A DNA stretch of 64,000 nt, taken from Lentibacillus sp. CBA3610 (GTDB taxonomy: Bacteria; Bacillota; Bacilli; Bacillales; Amphibacillaceae). Below, one piece after another: positions 49,269 through 58,190 of this stretch. The stretch spans positions 682,001 to 746,000 of the forward strand of contig NZ_CP035925.1 in NCBI RefSeq assembly GCF_013373365.1. The letters are read 5' to 3'. Position 1 is the first letter of the stretch, and each line of letters opens with the position of its first letter. Position numbers and translations under genes: made by a program. The notes under the pieces are model-generated. The model searched no databases and had not been told where the DNA came from. It worked only from the letters and a program-made list of their open reading frames with translations.

Positions 49269-49561
49269 TAGACATAACCTCCAATTAAAATTTTTGAGCT
49301 GCATAACGCTCCGTATTTATCATGCCGCAAGTTTAAGAAAATATGTATTTGATATATAACTTTTTTCCATTTTGTAGAAGCGGGAAGAAATAAAGGTGGT
49401 TTGAATCGGGATGTGAGCGGCAGGAATGGTTATGAAATTTTTTAATGTCCCCGTTGTTATGGAGAAGTTGTTAAGACCGTTCACCAACTCCAATGCATAA
49501 TAAATCTATTGTTATTTCATACTACAACTATGATATCTGTCTACTCCAAGAGGTTGTTCAC

Positions 49562-51025
49562 ATGAATAAAAAAACATCACAGAAAAAAGTGCAAAGGGAC
49601 TTTGAAAAGCTGTTAAAGGAATTAAAGCAGAAAGATGGGTTCATTCATTATCAGCATGAACATGGAAACGGTACGATTCATTTGGGTTATTTAAAAACCG
49701 GAGTTGACCCGGAAAAGCTGGAAAAGTATATCCTTCCACGTATACAGGATTATGTGTACAATGATTTAACCGAATTGAATCAGCATATTCCGTTCACTAA
49801 GACGGAATTGACCGATGATCAAAGTCAGATATACGAAAAGCTGATGAAAGGCTTTGTGTTCATTCATATGGAGAATGTCATCCCATCGTATCTGCTGATT
49901 CCGCTCCCGCTTGATGAAAAGCGTCAGGTACAACCTCCTGAAATTGAATTCAGTGTTGTCGGACCTAAAGAGGCGTTTGTTGAAGATATTGACACGAACC
50001 TGAATCTGGTCCGGAAAAGGCTGGCCATTCCTGAGTTAAGTGTAAAAAAATTAAAAGTCGGTACCCTGACCAAAACAGAAGTTGCAGTTCTCTCGATCGA
50101 CGGGATAGCCGATAAAGAAAATGTTGAAACAGCGGTTCAGCGTATCAAAGATGTGGAAATTGATCAAGTGGTTGACAGTTCGTTTATTCAGCAGACCATT
50201 GCTGATAATGAAAGTTCACCATTTCCCCAGCTTTTGGATACGGAGCGGCCTGACCGGATAACCTCTATACTCGCAGAAGGGAAAATTGCGATTGTTGTTG
50301 ACGGGTCACCGCATGTTTTACTCGGACCGACCACATTGATTGAATTTTTTTCGGCGTTTGAGGATTACTTTTTAAATTGGCTGACTGCGTCGACATTCCG
50401 GGTGATTCGGTTGATTGCCGTCTTTTTCTCCATTTTGATCACGCCCTTATATGTTGCGGTACTGACCCATCATTTTGAAATCATACCACAGACAATGCTT
50501 ATTACACTCGTCCATTCCAGAATGCAAGTCCCTTTTCCGCCGATTATGGAAGCGCTTCTCCTCGAGTTCACCATTGAATTGCTGCGCGAGGCAGGGGCCA
50601 GACTGCCCACTAAAATCGGCCAGACGATCGGTATTGTCGGCGGTATCGTGATCGGAACCGCGGCTGTTGAAGCGGGAATGACGAGCAATGTGCTTTTGAT
50701 TGTTGTGGCACTGGCTGCATTGGGATCATTTACAACCCCGGTGTATAAAATGAGTAACACAATCCGGCTTATCCGGTTTCCGTTAATCATCTTTGCGGGC
50801 ATTTACGGTTTGATTGGTCTGACAATTGCCATCGCCTACATTATGGTGCACCTGCTGCGGCTGACATCGCTGGGAAGACCTTTTTTTGCGCCGGTTTTTC
50901 CGTTCCGTTTCCAGGATTTCAAAGATTCATTAATCCGGCTGCCGTTTGATAAGCAAAACAAACGCCCGTTTCAAGTGCGCCCAAGTGACGTAAAACGGCC
51001 TATAGCAAATGATAATGATAAGTAG
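49562..51025 (+). CDS. Spore germination receptor A subunit (GerA family)
   Basis: A 487-residue protein; ATG 49562 (MNKKTSQKKVQRDFEKLLKE) follows AAGAGGTTG. The soluble N-terminal domain (about 1-240) has the GerA-type PEIEFSVVGPKEAFVEDIDTN and RKRLAIPELSVKKLKVG motifs; then EGKIAIVVDGSPHVLLGPTT and a membrane domain of five or six helices with FPPIMEALLLEFTIELLREAG. In the receptor complex in the spore inner membrane, A subunits help sense germinants. The B and C genes follow. It is the usual A-B-C order. Confidence 0.95.
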   Translation: MNKKTSQKKVQRDFEKLLKELKQKDGFIHYQHEHGNGTIHLGYLKTGVDPEKLEKYILPRIQDYVYNDLTELNQHIPFTKTELTDDQSQIYEKLMKGFVFIHMENVIPSYLLIPLPLDEKRQVQPPEIEFSVVGPKEAFVEDIDTNLNLVRKRLAIPELSVKKLKVGTLTKTEVAVLSIDGIADKENVETAVQRIKDVEIDQVVDSSFIQQTIADNESSPFPQLLDTERPDRITSILAEGKIAIVVDGSPHVLLGPTTLIEFFSAFEDYFLNWLTASTFRVIRLIAVFFSILITPLYVAVLTHHFEIIPQTMLITLVHSRMQVPFPPIMEALLLEFTIELLREAGARLPTKIGQTIGIVGGIVIGTAAVEAGMTSNVLLIVVALAALGSFTTPVYKMSNTIRLIRFPLIIFAGIYGLIGLTIAIAYIMVHLLRLTSLGRPFFAPVFPFRFQDFKDSLIRLPFDKQNKRPFQVRPSDVKRPIANDNDK

Positions 51026-51035
51026 AGGGATGACG

Positions 51036-52124
51036 ATGATTTCAGTCAACGATAAAGTACCACCGCTGATGGTGTTTTTTCTCATCTCAGCTTCACAAAT
51101 AGGTGTTGGGTTTCTTGGATTTCAAAGTATCATCAATCAATACGCCGGCCATGATGCCTGGATCTCCGTCATCGTTGCCGGTCTTGGTGTCAGTGCCATC
51201 ATATGGATCATGTATCAAATATTGAAGCATGATGACAAAGGAGATATTATTGCGGTCCATCAGTTCACATATGGTAAATGGCTTGGAAATTTTTTGACGC
51301 TTTTATTCATCATGTATTTACTGTTAATGGCAACTGTTGTGCTGCGGACGTATATTGAAATTATCCAGGTATGGATGTTTCCGCATTTAAAAGTCTGGGC
51401 GTTCTTATTACTGCTGATTCCGCTGATTTATTACACAATTTCCGATCAATTCCGGACTGTCGTCGGGGTGTGTTTTCTCGGTATTGTTTATCCGTTTTTT
51501 TTAAATCTGTCACTGCTTTACCCGTTAACGTATGCGGAATTTACGTATATAATGCCAATCATGGACCATGCCATTACGGACATTATGCAATCGTCTACTT
51601 TGGCTGTTCTTAATTTCATGGGCTTTTCAGCACTCTTCGTCTTTTATCCGTTCATACGGGAATCCGGCAAATCACAAAAATATGCCCATTACGGCAATCT
51701 CTATACAACGGTGTTATATGTTCTTGTTTGTCTGATCGCATATGTGTTTTACAGCCAGCGTGAATTGGATGAAGTCATCTGGCCAACATTAGAGCTCTGG
51801 AAAATCCTCGAAATGCCGCTTATGGAACGTTTTGAGTACTTCGGGATTGCTACAATGTTCTTTACGATTTTGCCGAATGTTGTACTGTTTATGTGGGCGG
51901 CCACACGTACAGTTAACCGTGCCTTTGGTTTTCAGCATAAGAAAGTGGCTGTTGTTCTGCTGATTATTTTATATATAGCCTCTGTCATTTCCACGGGCAG
52001 AGAAGGTGTTAATATACTGAATGATTCGGCTGGCCGGATTGGACTCGTGTTTCTGTTCATTTATATACCTGTTCTGTTTATCATCCATTTCATTCGCAGA
52101 AAGGTGCGGAAAAATGTATCTTAA
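51036..52124 (+). CDS. Spore germination receptor B subunit (GerAB/endospore permease)
   Basis: A 362-residue membrane protein with ten helices of the APC-like endospore germination permease family. ATG 51036 (MISVNDKVPPLMVFFLISAS) is chosen over ATG 51030 because AGAGGG is 6 bases upstream. Typical parts are QIGVGFLGFQSIIN, HDAWISVIVAG, the STLAVLNFMGFSALFVFYPFI helix and YFGIATMFFTILPNVVLFMW. B subunits bind small germinants such as amino acids. The last codons overlap the C-subunit gene by 11 bases. Confidence 0.93.
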   Translation: MISVNDKVPPLMVFFLISASQIGVGFLGFQSIINQYAGHDAWISVIVAGLGVSAIIWIMYQILKHDDKGDIIAVHQFTYGKWLGNFLTLLFIMYLLLMATVVLRTYIEIIQVWMFPHLKVWAFLLLLIPLIYYTISDQFRTVVGVCFLGIVYPFFLNLSLLYPLTYAEFTYIMPIMDHAITDIMQSSTLAVLNFMGFSALFVFYPFIRESGKSQKYAHYGNLYTTVLYVLVCLIAYVFYSQRELDEVIWPTLELWKILEMPLMERFEYFGIATMFFTILPNVVLFMWAATRTVNRAFGFQHKKVAVVLLIILYIASVISTGREGVNILNDSAGRIGLVFLFIYIPVLFIIHFIRRKVRKNVS

Positions 52125-53184
52125 ATATATTCTTTTTTTCGTGATGTTGATTGCCGGTTTGCTGTTTAATCTTCAGATGCCGGACAAAGTGATTGATAAG
52201 GTTCAAATGATAACGGTGGCGGGGTATGAAGCGACTGACCAGGATATGATCCGGGAAACCGTTGTGTCACCGAAATTTCAGCAGGAAGGTCAGGTGGGAA
52301 ATTTTATCTACACCGATACTGCTGAAACGGTATATGAGAATCGGGTCAACTTAAATGCAAAAGCAACCGAACGGCTGCTGAATGGTAAGTTGAGGGTTAC
52401 GTTCTACAACCGGGAATTAGCCGAACAAGGGATTGAACATTTTATCGAATATATGATGAGGGACCCCTCTATTGGTGGTCACTTAAACCTTGCAGTAGTA
52501 GAAGGCTCAACACGTGAACTGATTGATTCGGTAACAACCGATAAAGGGGTGGGTGTTTTTTTAAGCGATCTATTCGAACATAATATACAGCACGGTAATT
52601 TGCCGCAAATAAATTTAAAAGTATTTGAATCGGCCTTGCATGCTGAAACCAGTGACCCTTTTTTACCGATGCTCAGTGTTACAGACAATCGTGCGTCATT
52701 AACGGCCATCGCGTTGTTTGACGATGATCAATATGTTGATAAAATACCAATCCATATAGCCGATGTGTTTAAAATGCTTTATGAAAATGTCAGTGATGGA
52801 CACTATCAGTATAAAAGTGACGCTTATAATGCAGCACTTGAAAATATCGAGTCAAACAAAGATATGGTATTTGAAACAACGGGGGGAAGTGCCGAAATGA
52901 CGGTTAATCTGGAGCTGCGGGGCGTTATCAGGGAGTTCACCGGGAGCGGAGTGATAAATCAGCTGTCAGCGATTGAAAAAGATGTGGAACAGGATATCAA
53001 GCAAAAAGCAGATAACTTAATCAGCCGGTTTCAGGAATTGAATATCGATCCCCTTGGTATTGAAGAGATTGCCAGAAGCAGCAACCGGAATTATGACCAG
53101 GACCAGTTTAAATCAGCCTATCCTGATATGCCCATTAATGTCAATGTGGATCTCAGAATTACGGGATCTGGTACAGAACGTTGA
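52114..53184 (+). CDS. Spore germination receptor C subunit (Ger(x)C family), no lipobox
   Basis: A 356-residue protein with a hydrophobic N-terminus (MYLKYILFFVMLIAGLLFNL) followed by QMPDKVIDKVQMITVAGYEAT. Ger(x)C landmarks include the YMMRDPSIGGHLNLAVVEGS-like region, LSDLFEHNIQHGNLPQINLKVF, and a C-terminal block with FQELNIDPLGIEEIARSSN and INVNVDLRITGSGTE. Normal C subunits are lipoproteins with a cysteine after the signal peptide; none is present here, so it may be held by an uncleaved helix. Its start overlaps the B subunit gene by 11 bases. Confidence 0.92.
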   Translation: MYLKYILFFVMLIAGLLFNLQMPDKVIDKVQMITVAGYEATDQDMIRETVVSPKFQQEGQVGNFIYTDTAETVYENRVNLNAKATERLLNGKLRVTFYNRELAEQGIEHFIEYMMRDPSIGGHLNLAVVEGSTRELIDSVTTDKGVGVFLSDLFEHNIQHGNLPQINLKVFESALHAETSDPFLPMLSVTDNRASLTAIALFDDDQYVDKIPIHIADVFKMLYENVSDGHYQYKSDAYNAALENIESNKDMVFETTGGSAEMTVNLELRGVIREFTGSGVINQLSAIEKDVEQDIKQKADNLISRFQELNIDPLGIEEIARSSNRNYDQDQFKSAYPDMPINVNVDLRITGSGTER

Positions 53185-53263
53185 TGTATTGTGAGACTGT
53201 ATCGGATATTTCGACCCCGTAGTTCAAAATTAATCCACTGACGTTCACATTTCAACGGTTCAG

Positions 53264-53294
53264 GAGAGTGGTTGATTTCAGCCACTCTCTTTAT
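53264..53294 (+). terminator. Terminator of the germination operon
   Basis: GAGAGTGG and CCACTCTC form an 8-bp stem followed by TTTATT. Confidence 0.8.
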
Positions 53295-53302
53295 TCGACA
53301 CA

Positions 53303-53956
53303 TTAAATGATCTCATCAATTGACTGGTATTTTTTATCAAACCCTAAATGGACGACCTCCCATAAATAAAACGAAGCAATGGTGAAGTGGGGATGCCAGA
53401 CAGGCCGTTTATCCAGTAAAATTTGCCGCCGTTCGGATTTGTCAACCTCATAAAGCCATTTCGCCCCACGCTGAATACCGATATCATCAACAGCGAGCAC
53501 ATCCATTCTGCCGAGTGAAAAGATCAGAAACATCTCGGCTGTCCACTTTCCAATCCCTTTAATATTCGTCAGCTGTTTGACAATAGCCGTGTTAGCCATG
53601 TCATGCATTTGATCAAAGCTAATGAATTGATCATGTACTTTGGCAGTCAAATCGCGTAAATAACCGATTTTTTGGCGCGATAAGCCGATTTCCCGGAGCT
53701 GTTCATCGGATGTATGCAAAATGGCTGCCGGTTCAACACGATTTTCAAGCAACACTTCGAGACGTCCGAAAATAGTGCTGGCAGCTTGTACCGAAATTTG
53801 CTGGCCAATGATTGAGCGGACCAGTGATTTGAAATAGTCCGGTCTTCCTGAAACGGTAATATCCCCAATGATTTCAATCAGTTTTTTCATTTGTTTATCA
53901 GCGCCCGCAAGTTCCTTAACAGCATCATTATGATGATCGATCACGAATTTTTCCAT
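53303..53956 (-). CDS. DNA-3-methyladenine glycosylase, HhH-GPD (AlkA-like)
   Basis: A 217-residue base-excision repair enzyme. The helix-hairpin-helix LTNIKGIGKWTAE is at residues 129-141 and the catalytic aspartate is D158 in VLAVDDIGIQRG. IIGQQISVQAASTIFGRL is the preceding conserved helix. It lacks the N-terminal beta-domain of E. coli AlkA, as do other short bacterial members. It removes alkylated bases such as 3-methyladenine from DNA. ATG has GAGGTGA upstream; monocistronic and convergent with the germination operon. Confidence 0.92.
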   Translation of the reverse strand: MEKFVIDHHNDAVKELAGADKQMKKLIEIIGDITVSGRPDYFKSLVRSIIGQQISVQAASTIFGRLEVLLENRVEPAAILHTSDEQLREIGLSRQKIGYLRDLTAKVHDQFISFDQMHDMANTAIVKQLTNIKGIGKWTAEMFLIFSLGRMDVLAVDDIGIQRGAKWLYEVDKSERRQILLDKRPVWHPHFTIASFYLWEVVHLGFDKKYQSIDEII

Positions 53957-54135
53957 AGTTCACCTCAATGTCAATATACTTTCACTTTAAATGTTTTTAG
54001 GTTTTTTGACAAAATACCCGTTTAATATATTGAATTGTTAGCCTAAATGAGATAGTTTTGATATGATAATCGTGATATCAATTATTTGCATCTTAACAGA
54101 AACGCTTTAAACCAAACAGGAAAGGTGGATATTAT

Positions 54136-55350
54136 ATGAGTAAACCAAAAATAGTCATTCTTGGCGCGGGTTATGCCGGCATGATGACGACAAAACGTTT
54201 AATGCAAAAATTAAGCCCCGAAGAAGCGGAGTTAGTGCTTGTTAATAAGCATAACTACCATTATCAGACAACATGGCTTCACGAGGTGGCTGCCGGGACA
54301 AGAAATCAGAATCAGGCACGCATGATGATCAGTGATGTCATCAATCCGAGCCGCGTCAACCTTATTTATGATGAAGTTGTCGAAGTGAAAAAGGACGACA
54401 ACCGCGTAGTGCTGAAAAATAGTGAGATTACATACGACTACCTGGTGATTTCGCTCGGTTTTGAAACGAATACATTCGGCATTAAAGGAATGGAGAAAAA
54501 TGCGTTTTCCATTACTGACATCGACTCAAGCCGCATGATTCGCGAGCATATTGAATATCAATTCGCCAAATACAGCACTGCCAGCAATCCAAAAGATGAA
54601 GATCTGGCCATCCTTGTTGGCGGCGGCGGATTTACCGGTATCGAATTCCTCGGTGAACTGGTTGAAAAAGTACCGGAGCTTTGCAAAAAATATGATATTG
54701 ACCGCAGCAAAGTTCGTATTATTAACGCGGAAGCGGCACCGCGTGTCCTGCCCGGATTTGATGATGACCTTGTGGCATATGCCAAGGAATCGTTGTCCAA
54801 CCGTGGTGTTGAATTCAGAGAAGGTGCGAAAATCTCCGAGTGCAAGAAAAACAGTTTTGTTATTGGTGAAGGTGATGATACCGAAGAAATTAAAGCCGGC
54901 ACAATCGTATGGACTGGTGGTGTAACAGGCAACTCCGTACTGTCGAAATCCGGTTTTGAAATTACAAAAGGTAAAGTAACCGTTGATGGTGACATGCGTG
55001 CTCCGGGCGAAGATAATATTTTCATTCTTGGTGACTGTGCATGGGTGATGAACGAGGAAGAAGGCAAGCCGTTCCCGCCAACCGCACAAGCAGCCATGCA
55101 GCATGCCGATACATGCGCGGGCAATATAAAAGCCCTGTTGCGTCATGAACCATTAAGCAAATTTGTATTTGATGACAAAGGAACGGTAGCTTCCCTTGGT
55201 GCGACAGATGCTATGGGAACGGTGTTCAATGAGAATAAACTATACGGCAAACCGGCAGTATCCATGAAAAAGGTCATCGACAACCGCTATCTGTTCTTGC
55301 TTGGCGGACCGAAACTTATCTTGAAAAAAGGCAAATTACGTATGCTTTAA
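54136..55350 (+). CDS. ndh: Type II NADH:quinone oxidoreductase (NDH-2)
   Basis: A 404-residue flavoprotein with two Rossmann folds: FAD site VILGAGYAGMMTTKRL at residues 6-21 and NAD site LAILVGGGGFTGIEFLGEL near 155-173. NKHNYHYQTTWLHEVAAG and the late IFILGDCAWVMNEEEGKPFPP and PTAQAAMQHA segments are those of NDH-2 proteins such as B. subtilis YumB/YjlD. The end has an amphipathic membrane-binding stretch (LFLLGGPKLILKKGKLRML). It passes electrons from NADH to menaquinone without proton pumping. A tiny membrane gene follows 22 bases later, probably in the same operon. Confidence 0.93.
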   Translation: MSKPKIVILGAGYAGMMTTKRLMQKLSPEEAELVLVNKHNYHYQTTWLHEVAAGTRNQNQARMMISDVINPSRVNLIYDEVVEVKKDDNRVVLKNSEITYDYLVISLGFETNTFGIKGMEKNAFSITDIDSSRMIREHIEYQFAKYSTASNPKDEDLAILVGGGGFTGIEFLGELVEKVPELCKKYDIDRSKVRIINAEAAPRVLPGFDDDLVAYAKESLSNRGVEFREGAKISECKKNSFVIGEGDDTEEIKAGTIVWTGGVTGNSVLSKSGFEITKGKVTVDGDMRAPGEDNIFILGDCAWVMNEEEGKPFPPTAQAAMQHADTCAGNIKALLRHEPLSKFVFDDKGTVASLGATDAMGTVFNENKLYGKPAVSMKKVIDNRYLFLLGGPKLILKKGKLRML

Positions 55351-55372
55351 TAAATCAAGGAGGGACATATTC

Positions 55373-55474
55373 ATGAAAAATGGACTTTTATATGTATGTT
55401 TGGCTGCACTGGCAGCAATTGCAGGTTATACAATAGCAACACGTACGCTTGAGGATTCAAGAGATTTCCGTTAA
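55373..55474 (+). CDS. 33-residue single-helix membrane peptide downstream of ndh
   Basis: An ORF below normal size limits: ATG 55373 behind AAGGAGGGA, MKNGLLYVCLAALAAIAGYT, then IATRTLEDSRDFR and TAA. One membrane helix and a charged tail. The perfect ribosome binding site, 22-base spacing after ndh and a terminator right behind it all support a real, co-transcribed gene. It could be a small partner or stabiliser of NDH-2 at the membrane; this is inference. Confidence 0.7.
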   Translation: MKNGLLYVCLAALAAIAGYTIATRTLEDSRDFR

Positions 55475-55494
55475 TTAAAGAAGAAAATAAACAT

Positions 55495-55535
55495 GACAAC
55501 CATCCAGCCGGTACACTGGGTGGTTGTCTATTTTT
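55495..55535 (+). terminator. Terminator of the ndh operon
   Basis: GACAACCA-CCAG pairs with CTGG-TGGTTGTC, followed by TATTTTTAT. Confidence 0.85.
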
Positions 55536-55613
55536 ATATAACCCGTGTGATGATTGTCATTGTTTATATAGCGAAAACCAATTATAATGGAGATAAGGGG
55601 AGGTAAGTGTATT

Positions 55614-55865
55614 ATGGGGATTGAATTATTTATATTATTGGGAGTTCTGTTTATCGCAGCGTTAGGTGGAACTTATGTCGCTTTTAAACAAGAAGAAAAT
55701 AAAATGAAAAAGTATGAGGAAGAAGGAGACACGGTTGAGGACGAGTTGAGGCGGTCACATGAATATGAAAGCTCATCATTGAAGTCGAATGTACCTTTGC
55801 AGTTGGTTATTTACGGGGTGACGATTGTCATTTCTCTTATCGTCTTCGCAATTTATGTATTTTAA
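55614..55865 (+). CDS. Small two-helix membrane protein
   Basis: An 83-residue protein from ATG 55614 (MGIELFILLGVLFIAALGG) with AGGGGAGG upstream. Helix 1 (5-25) and helix 2 (62-82) enclose a charged segment (KQEENKMKKYEEEGDTVEDE) with no cysteines or motifs. No family is recognised. It lies alone between ndh and the VanW gene. Confidence 0.6.
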   Translation: MGIELFILLGVLFIAALGGTYVAFKQEENKMKKYEEEGDTVEDELRRSHEYESSSLKSNVPLQLVIYGVTIVISLIVFAIYVF

Positions 55866-55976
55866 GGCTGGATCCATATCCTATTTGGAACGGTGCATAT
55901 AATCGAAATAAACGACAGTACGTATGACTCATGTTTTTATCTTATTGTCGAATACTAAGGGACAGGAGGTGGTTAG

Positions 55977-56804
55977 GTGCTAACCGTTATCTTGTCTTTT
56001 TTATTGACATCGGTTCCATTGACCGTTACATATGATGGTCAAGTGGTTGATGAACTAATGCGAGAAGATTTTGAACTGCACTATGTTGATCCATTATTGA
56101 TTGATGAGACGAAACTGGAATTGCAGATGGATGTTCTGAATGACAAAATGTATAAGGAGCCGACTGATGCAAAGTTGGCTGATAATGGAAATATTATAAA
56201 GGAAAAGCCTGGTATTGCACTTGATCGGATGGAATTCAAAAACGGCTTCAGGGATTATTTTTATGGGAGAGATACAGCTGAAATAGCCTTGCCCGAGCGA
56301 ACGATCTACCCGCGGGTTGACAGTGAATTAATTGCAGAAATCCGGGAACAGGAAATAGGCAGTTACGCTACTGATTTTAAAGAAAATAATGAAGAACGTT
56401 CACGTAATATTGAGTTGGCATCCGAAGCCATCAATAATCATGTCGTATTTCCCGGAGAAGAATTTTCGTTTAATGAGGTTGTTGGGAAACGAACGGAAGA
56501 AAAAGGTTACAAACGGGCGCCGGTTATTGTGAAGGGTGAGTTGTCCGAGGATATAGGCGGGGGTATCTGTCAGGTTTCGTCCACTTTATATAACGCAGTC
56601 GATTTAGAGGGGATTGAGATGACGGAACGCTATTCGCACAGCCGCAGTGTCCCTTATGTACCGCCCGGACGTGATGCAACTGTCAGCTGGTATGGCCCTG
56701 ACTTTGCCTTTACGAATCAGCTTAAACACCCGATTTTAATTCGCGCTTCGGCAGAAAACGGGAACATGGATATAAAAATACTATCCGCAACTGACGGGCA
56801 GTAA
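55977..56804 (+). CDS. VanW family protein
   Basis: A 275-residue protein with an N-terminal hydrophobic segment (LTVILSFLLTSVPLTVTYDG) that may be a signal anchor. The VanW domain (about 130-265) reads GSYATDFKENNEERSRNIEL, ASEAINNHVVFPGEEFSFNEVVG, GGGICQVSSTLYNA, ERYSHSRSVPYVPPGRDATV and DFAFTNQLKHPI. VanW/YoaR-type proteins occur in many Firmicutes; apart from being linked to vancomycin-resistance clusters in some, their role is unknown and this copy is not next to any resistance genes. It starts with GTG behind GGAGGTGG. Confidence 0.9.
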   Translation: MLTVILSFLLTSVPLTVTYDGQVVDELMREDFELHYVDPLLIDETKLELQMDVLNDKMYKEPTDAKLADNGNIIKEKPGIALDRMEFKNGFRDYFYGRDTAEIALPERTIYPRVDSELIAEIREQEIGSYATDFKENNEERSRNIELASEAINNHVVFPGEEFSFNEVVGKRTEEKGYKRAPVIVKGELSEDIGGGICQVSSTLYNAVDLEGIEMTERYSHSRSVPYVPPGRDATVSWYGPDFAFTNQLKHPILIRASAENGNMDIKILSATDGQ

Positions 56805-56946
56805 CCATTACACGGGGACACTGTCCGTAAATGATGTTCAATTCTGTATCGCCATGAAAATGTCACAGTTAAAATCGCTTTTCTATCCCTTCAGCTTTAT
56901 TTTAACAGGCGTTTTGGTTAAAATTTATGTTAGGAGGGAATTACTT

Positions 56947-58062
56947 ATGGATATATTGGATTTGAATGAACATTTTCAGGATAGTATGTCCTCTGATTAT
57001 AGCGTACAGCTTGAAGAAATATTAGAAGAGTTTAAACGCGGTCACTACCCGAATGTATTGTCAAAATCAGCAGAATTGCGGTCGGAAAAGAATCCTGATC
57101 AGGAACTCACCGACAAATTGAAAATGGTGGAAGCTATCTGTCACTCGGAAATTGGTGAAGTTAAAGCATCGCAGGCGATCATTTCTGAGTTATTTCAGGA
57201 CTCAAACCTCGAATGGATGCTGCTTGGTGAACTTGCGTTTATGTGTGACTTTAAACTCGCCCGCCGAATACTGAGTGCAGCTGTTAAAGAAATGGAAGAA
57301 AACGATGAAACCGATCGGATTAAGCTGGCACGCGGTTATTTAGTTCTGGCCGAGGCAGAGGAAAATTTGGAAAAATACGTTCGTGCCATTAAATATTTTA
57401 AAAAGGGTCTTACATATTTTCAGGAGGACGAATCCCCGGATCAATATATGATTCTGTACCTCCATTTCAAAATCGGCATGATGTATTCCATGAAAAACGA
57501 AGCAGACGAATCGATGCAATATTTAAGTAAAGTGATTGATATGGCTGGTGATTCGAATTCGGATTTGAAAATCAACAGTCTGGTGACAATCGCTAAAACG
57601 TTTGGCAGTAAAAATGAAAATGAAAAGGCATTCCCGTATTTGCAGGAAGCGCTGGATTTGCTTAAAGGCTCATCATTGGAAAACCAAATGACCCATGCTG
57701 AAGCACTAACTGAAATGGCGTTTTATTATTTTGATCAGTCCAAGCTGTCAGAAGCCGTACCGTATTATCAGAAAGCGATTGATATCTATAAGCGTTTGCC
57801 GCAGACATCCCATCGTAAATTGGGTATGATTTATATGCAATATGCGTACTGTCTTGAGCACAAGGAGGAGCAGAATATCCGAAAAGCAGCCAATAGTTAC
57901 GAAAATGCCATTGAACGGCTGGAGTTAACGAAGGACGGGGAACTGTTGGAGAATGCGCTTGCTGATGTCATTGCGTTTTTTGATAATACCGATAATCAGA
58001 AGAAGAAACGGGTATACGAAAATAAATTTGTTAAAATGACAAATGCCAAACGATCATCTTGA
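56947..58062 (+). CDS. Tetratricopeptide-repeat protein
   Basis: A 371-residue soluble helical protein. ATG 56947 (MDILDLNEHFQDSMSSDYSV) has TAGGAGGG upstream, whereas in-frame codons further upstream do not. From residue 40 onward it is built of TPR-like helix pairs, for example ARGYLVLAEAEENLEKYVRA, IKYFKKGLTYFQ, ALTEMAFYYFDQSKLSEAVP, YYQKAIDIYKRLP and AANSYENAIERLE. No peptidase or HTH domain is attached, so it is not a PlcR/Rap receptor with DNA-binding part. It may scaffold protein contacts. It ends where the promoter of the iron-uptake pair begins. Confidence 0.85.
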   Translation: MDILDLNEHFQDSMSSDYSVQLEEILEEFKRGHYPNVLSKSAELRSEKNPDQELTDKLKMVEAICHSEIGEVKASQAIISELFQDSNLEWMLLGELAFMCDFKLARRILSAAVKEMEENDETDRIKLARGYLVLAEAEENLEKYVRAIKYFKKGLTYFQEDESPDQYMILYLHFKIGMMYSMKNEADESMQYLSKVIDMAGDSNSDLKINSLVTIAKTFGSKNENEKAFPYLQEALDLLKGSSLENQMTHAEALTEMAFYYFDQSKLSEAVPYYQKAIDIYKRLPQTSHRKLGMIYMQYAYCLEHKEEQNIRKAANSYENAIERLELTKDGELLENALADVIAFFDNTDNQKKKRVYENKFVKMTNAKRSS

Positions 58063-58108
58063 CAGGCATTGGTATGCCACTTATCATTATGAATGATAAT
58101 GAGAATCC
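58059..58108 (+). promoter_or_regulatory. Fur-regulated promoter of the siderophore uptake genes
   Basis: TTGACA (58059-58064), a 17-base spacer and TATCAT (58082-58087) form a sigma-A promoter; its -35 overlaps the TPR stop codon. The palindrome TTATCATT-ATG-AATGATAA (58081-58099) covers the -10, and TGATAATGAGAATC continues the direct repeat of Fur hexamers to 58107. This is a typical iron-responsive repressor site, 80 bases before the binding-protein gene. Confidence 0.85.
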
Positions 58109-58190
58109 TTTTCATTTAGTATGTATGTAATCGGTATCCGCCACATTCATCATTGAAAATATTTGAAAAAATTACAGAGGAGATAACGTC

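Noticed and set aside
48977..49288. 103-residue Ala/Val/Leu-rich ORF on the plus strand
   Set aside because: It is the antisense of the glutamine-rich gene: CAG and CAA codons read backwards give Leu, Val and Ala. No ribosome binding site.
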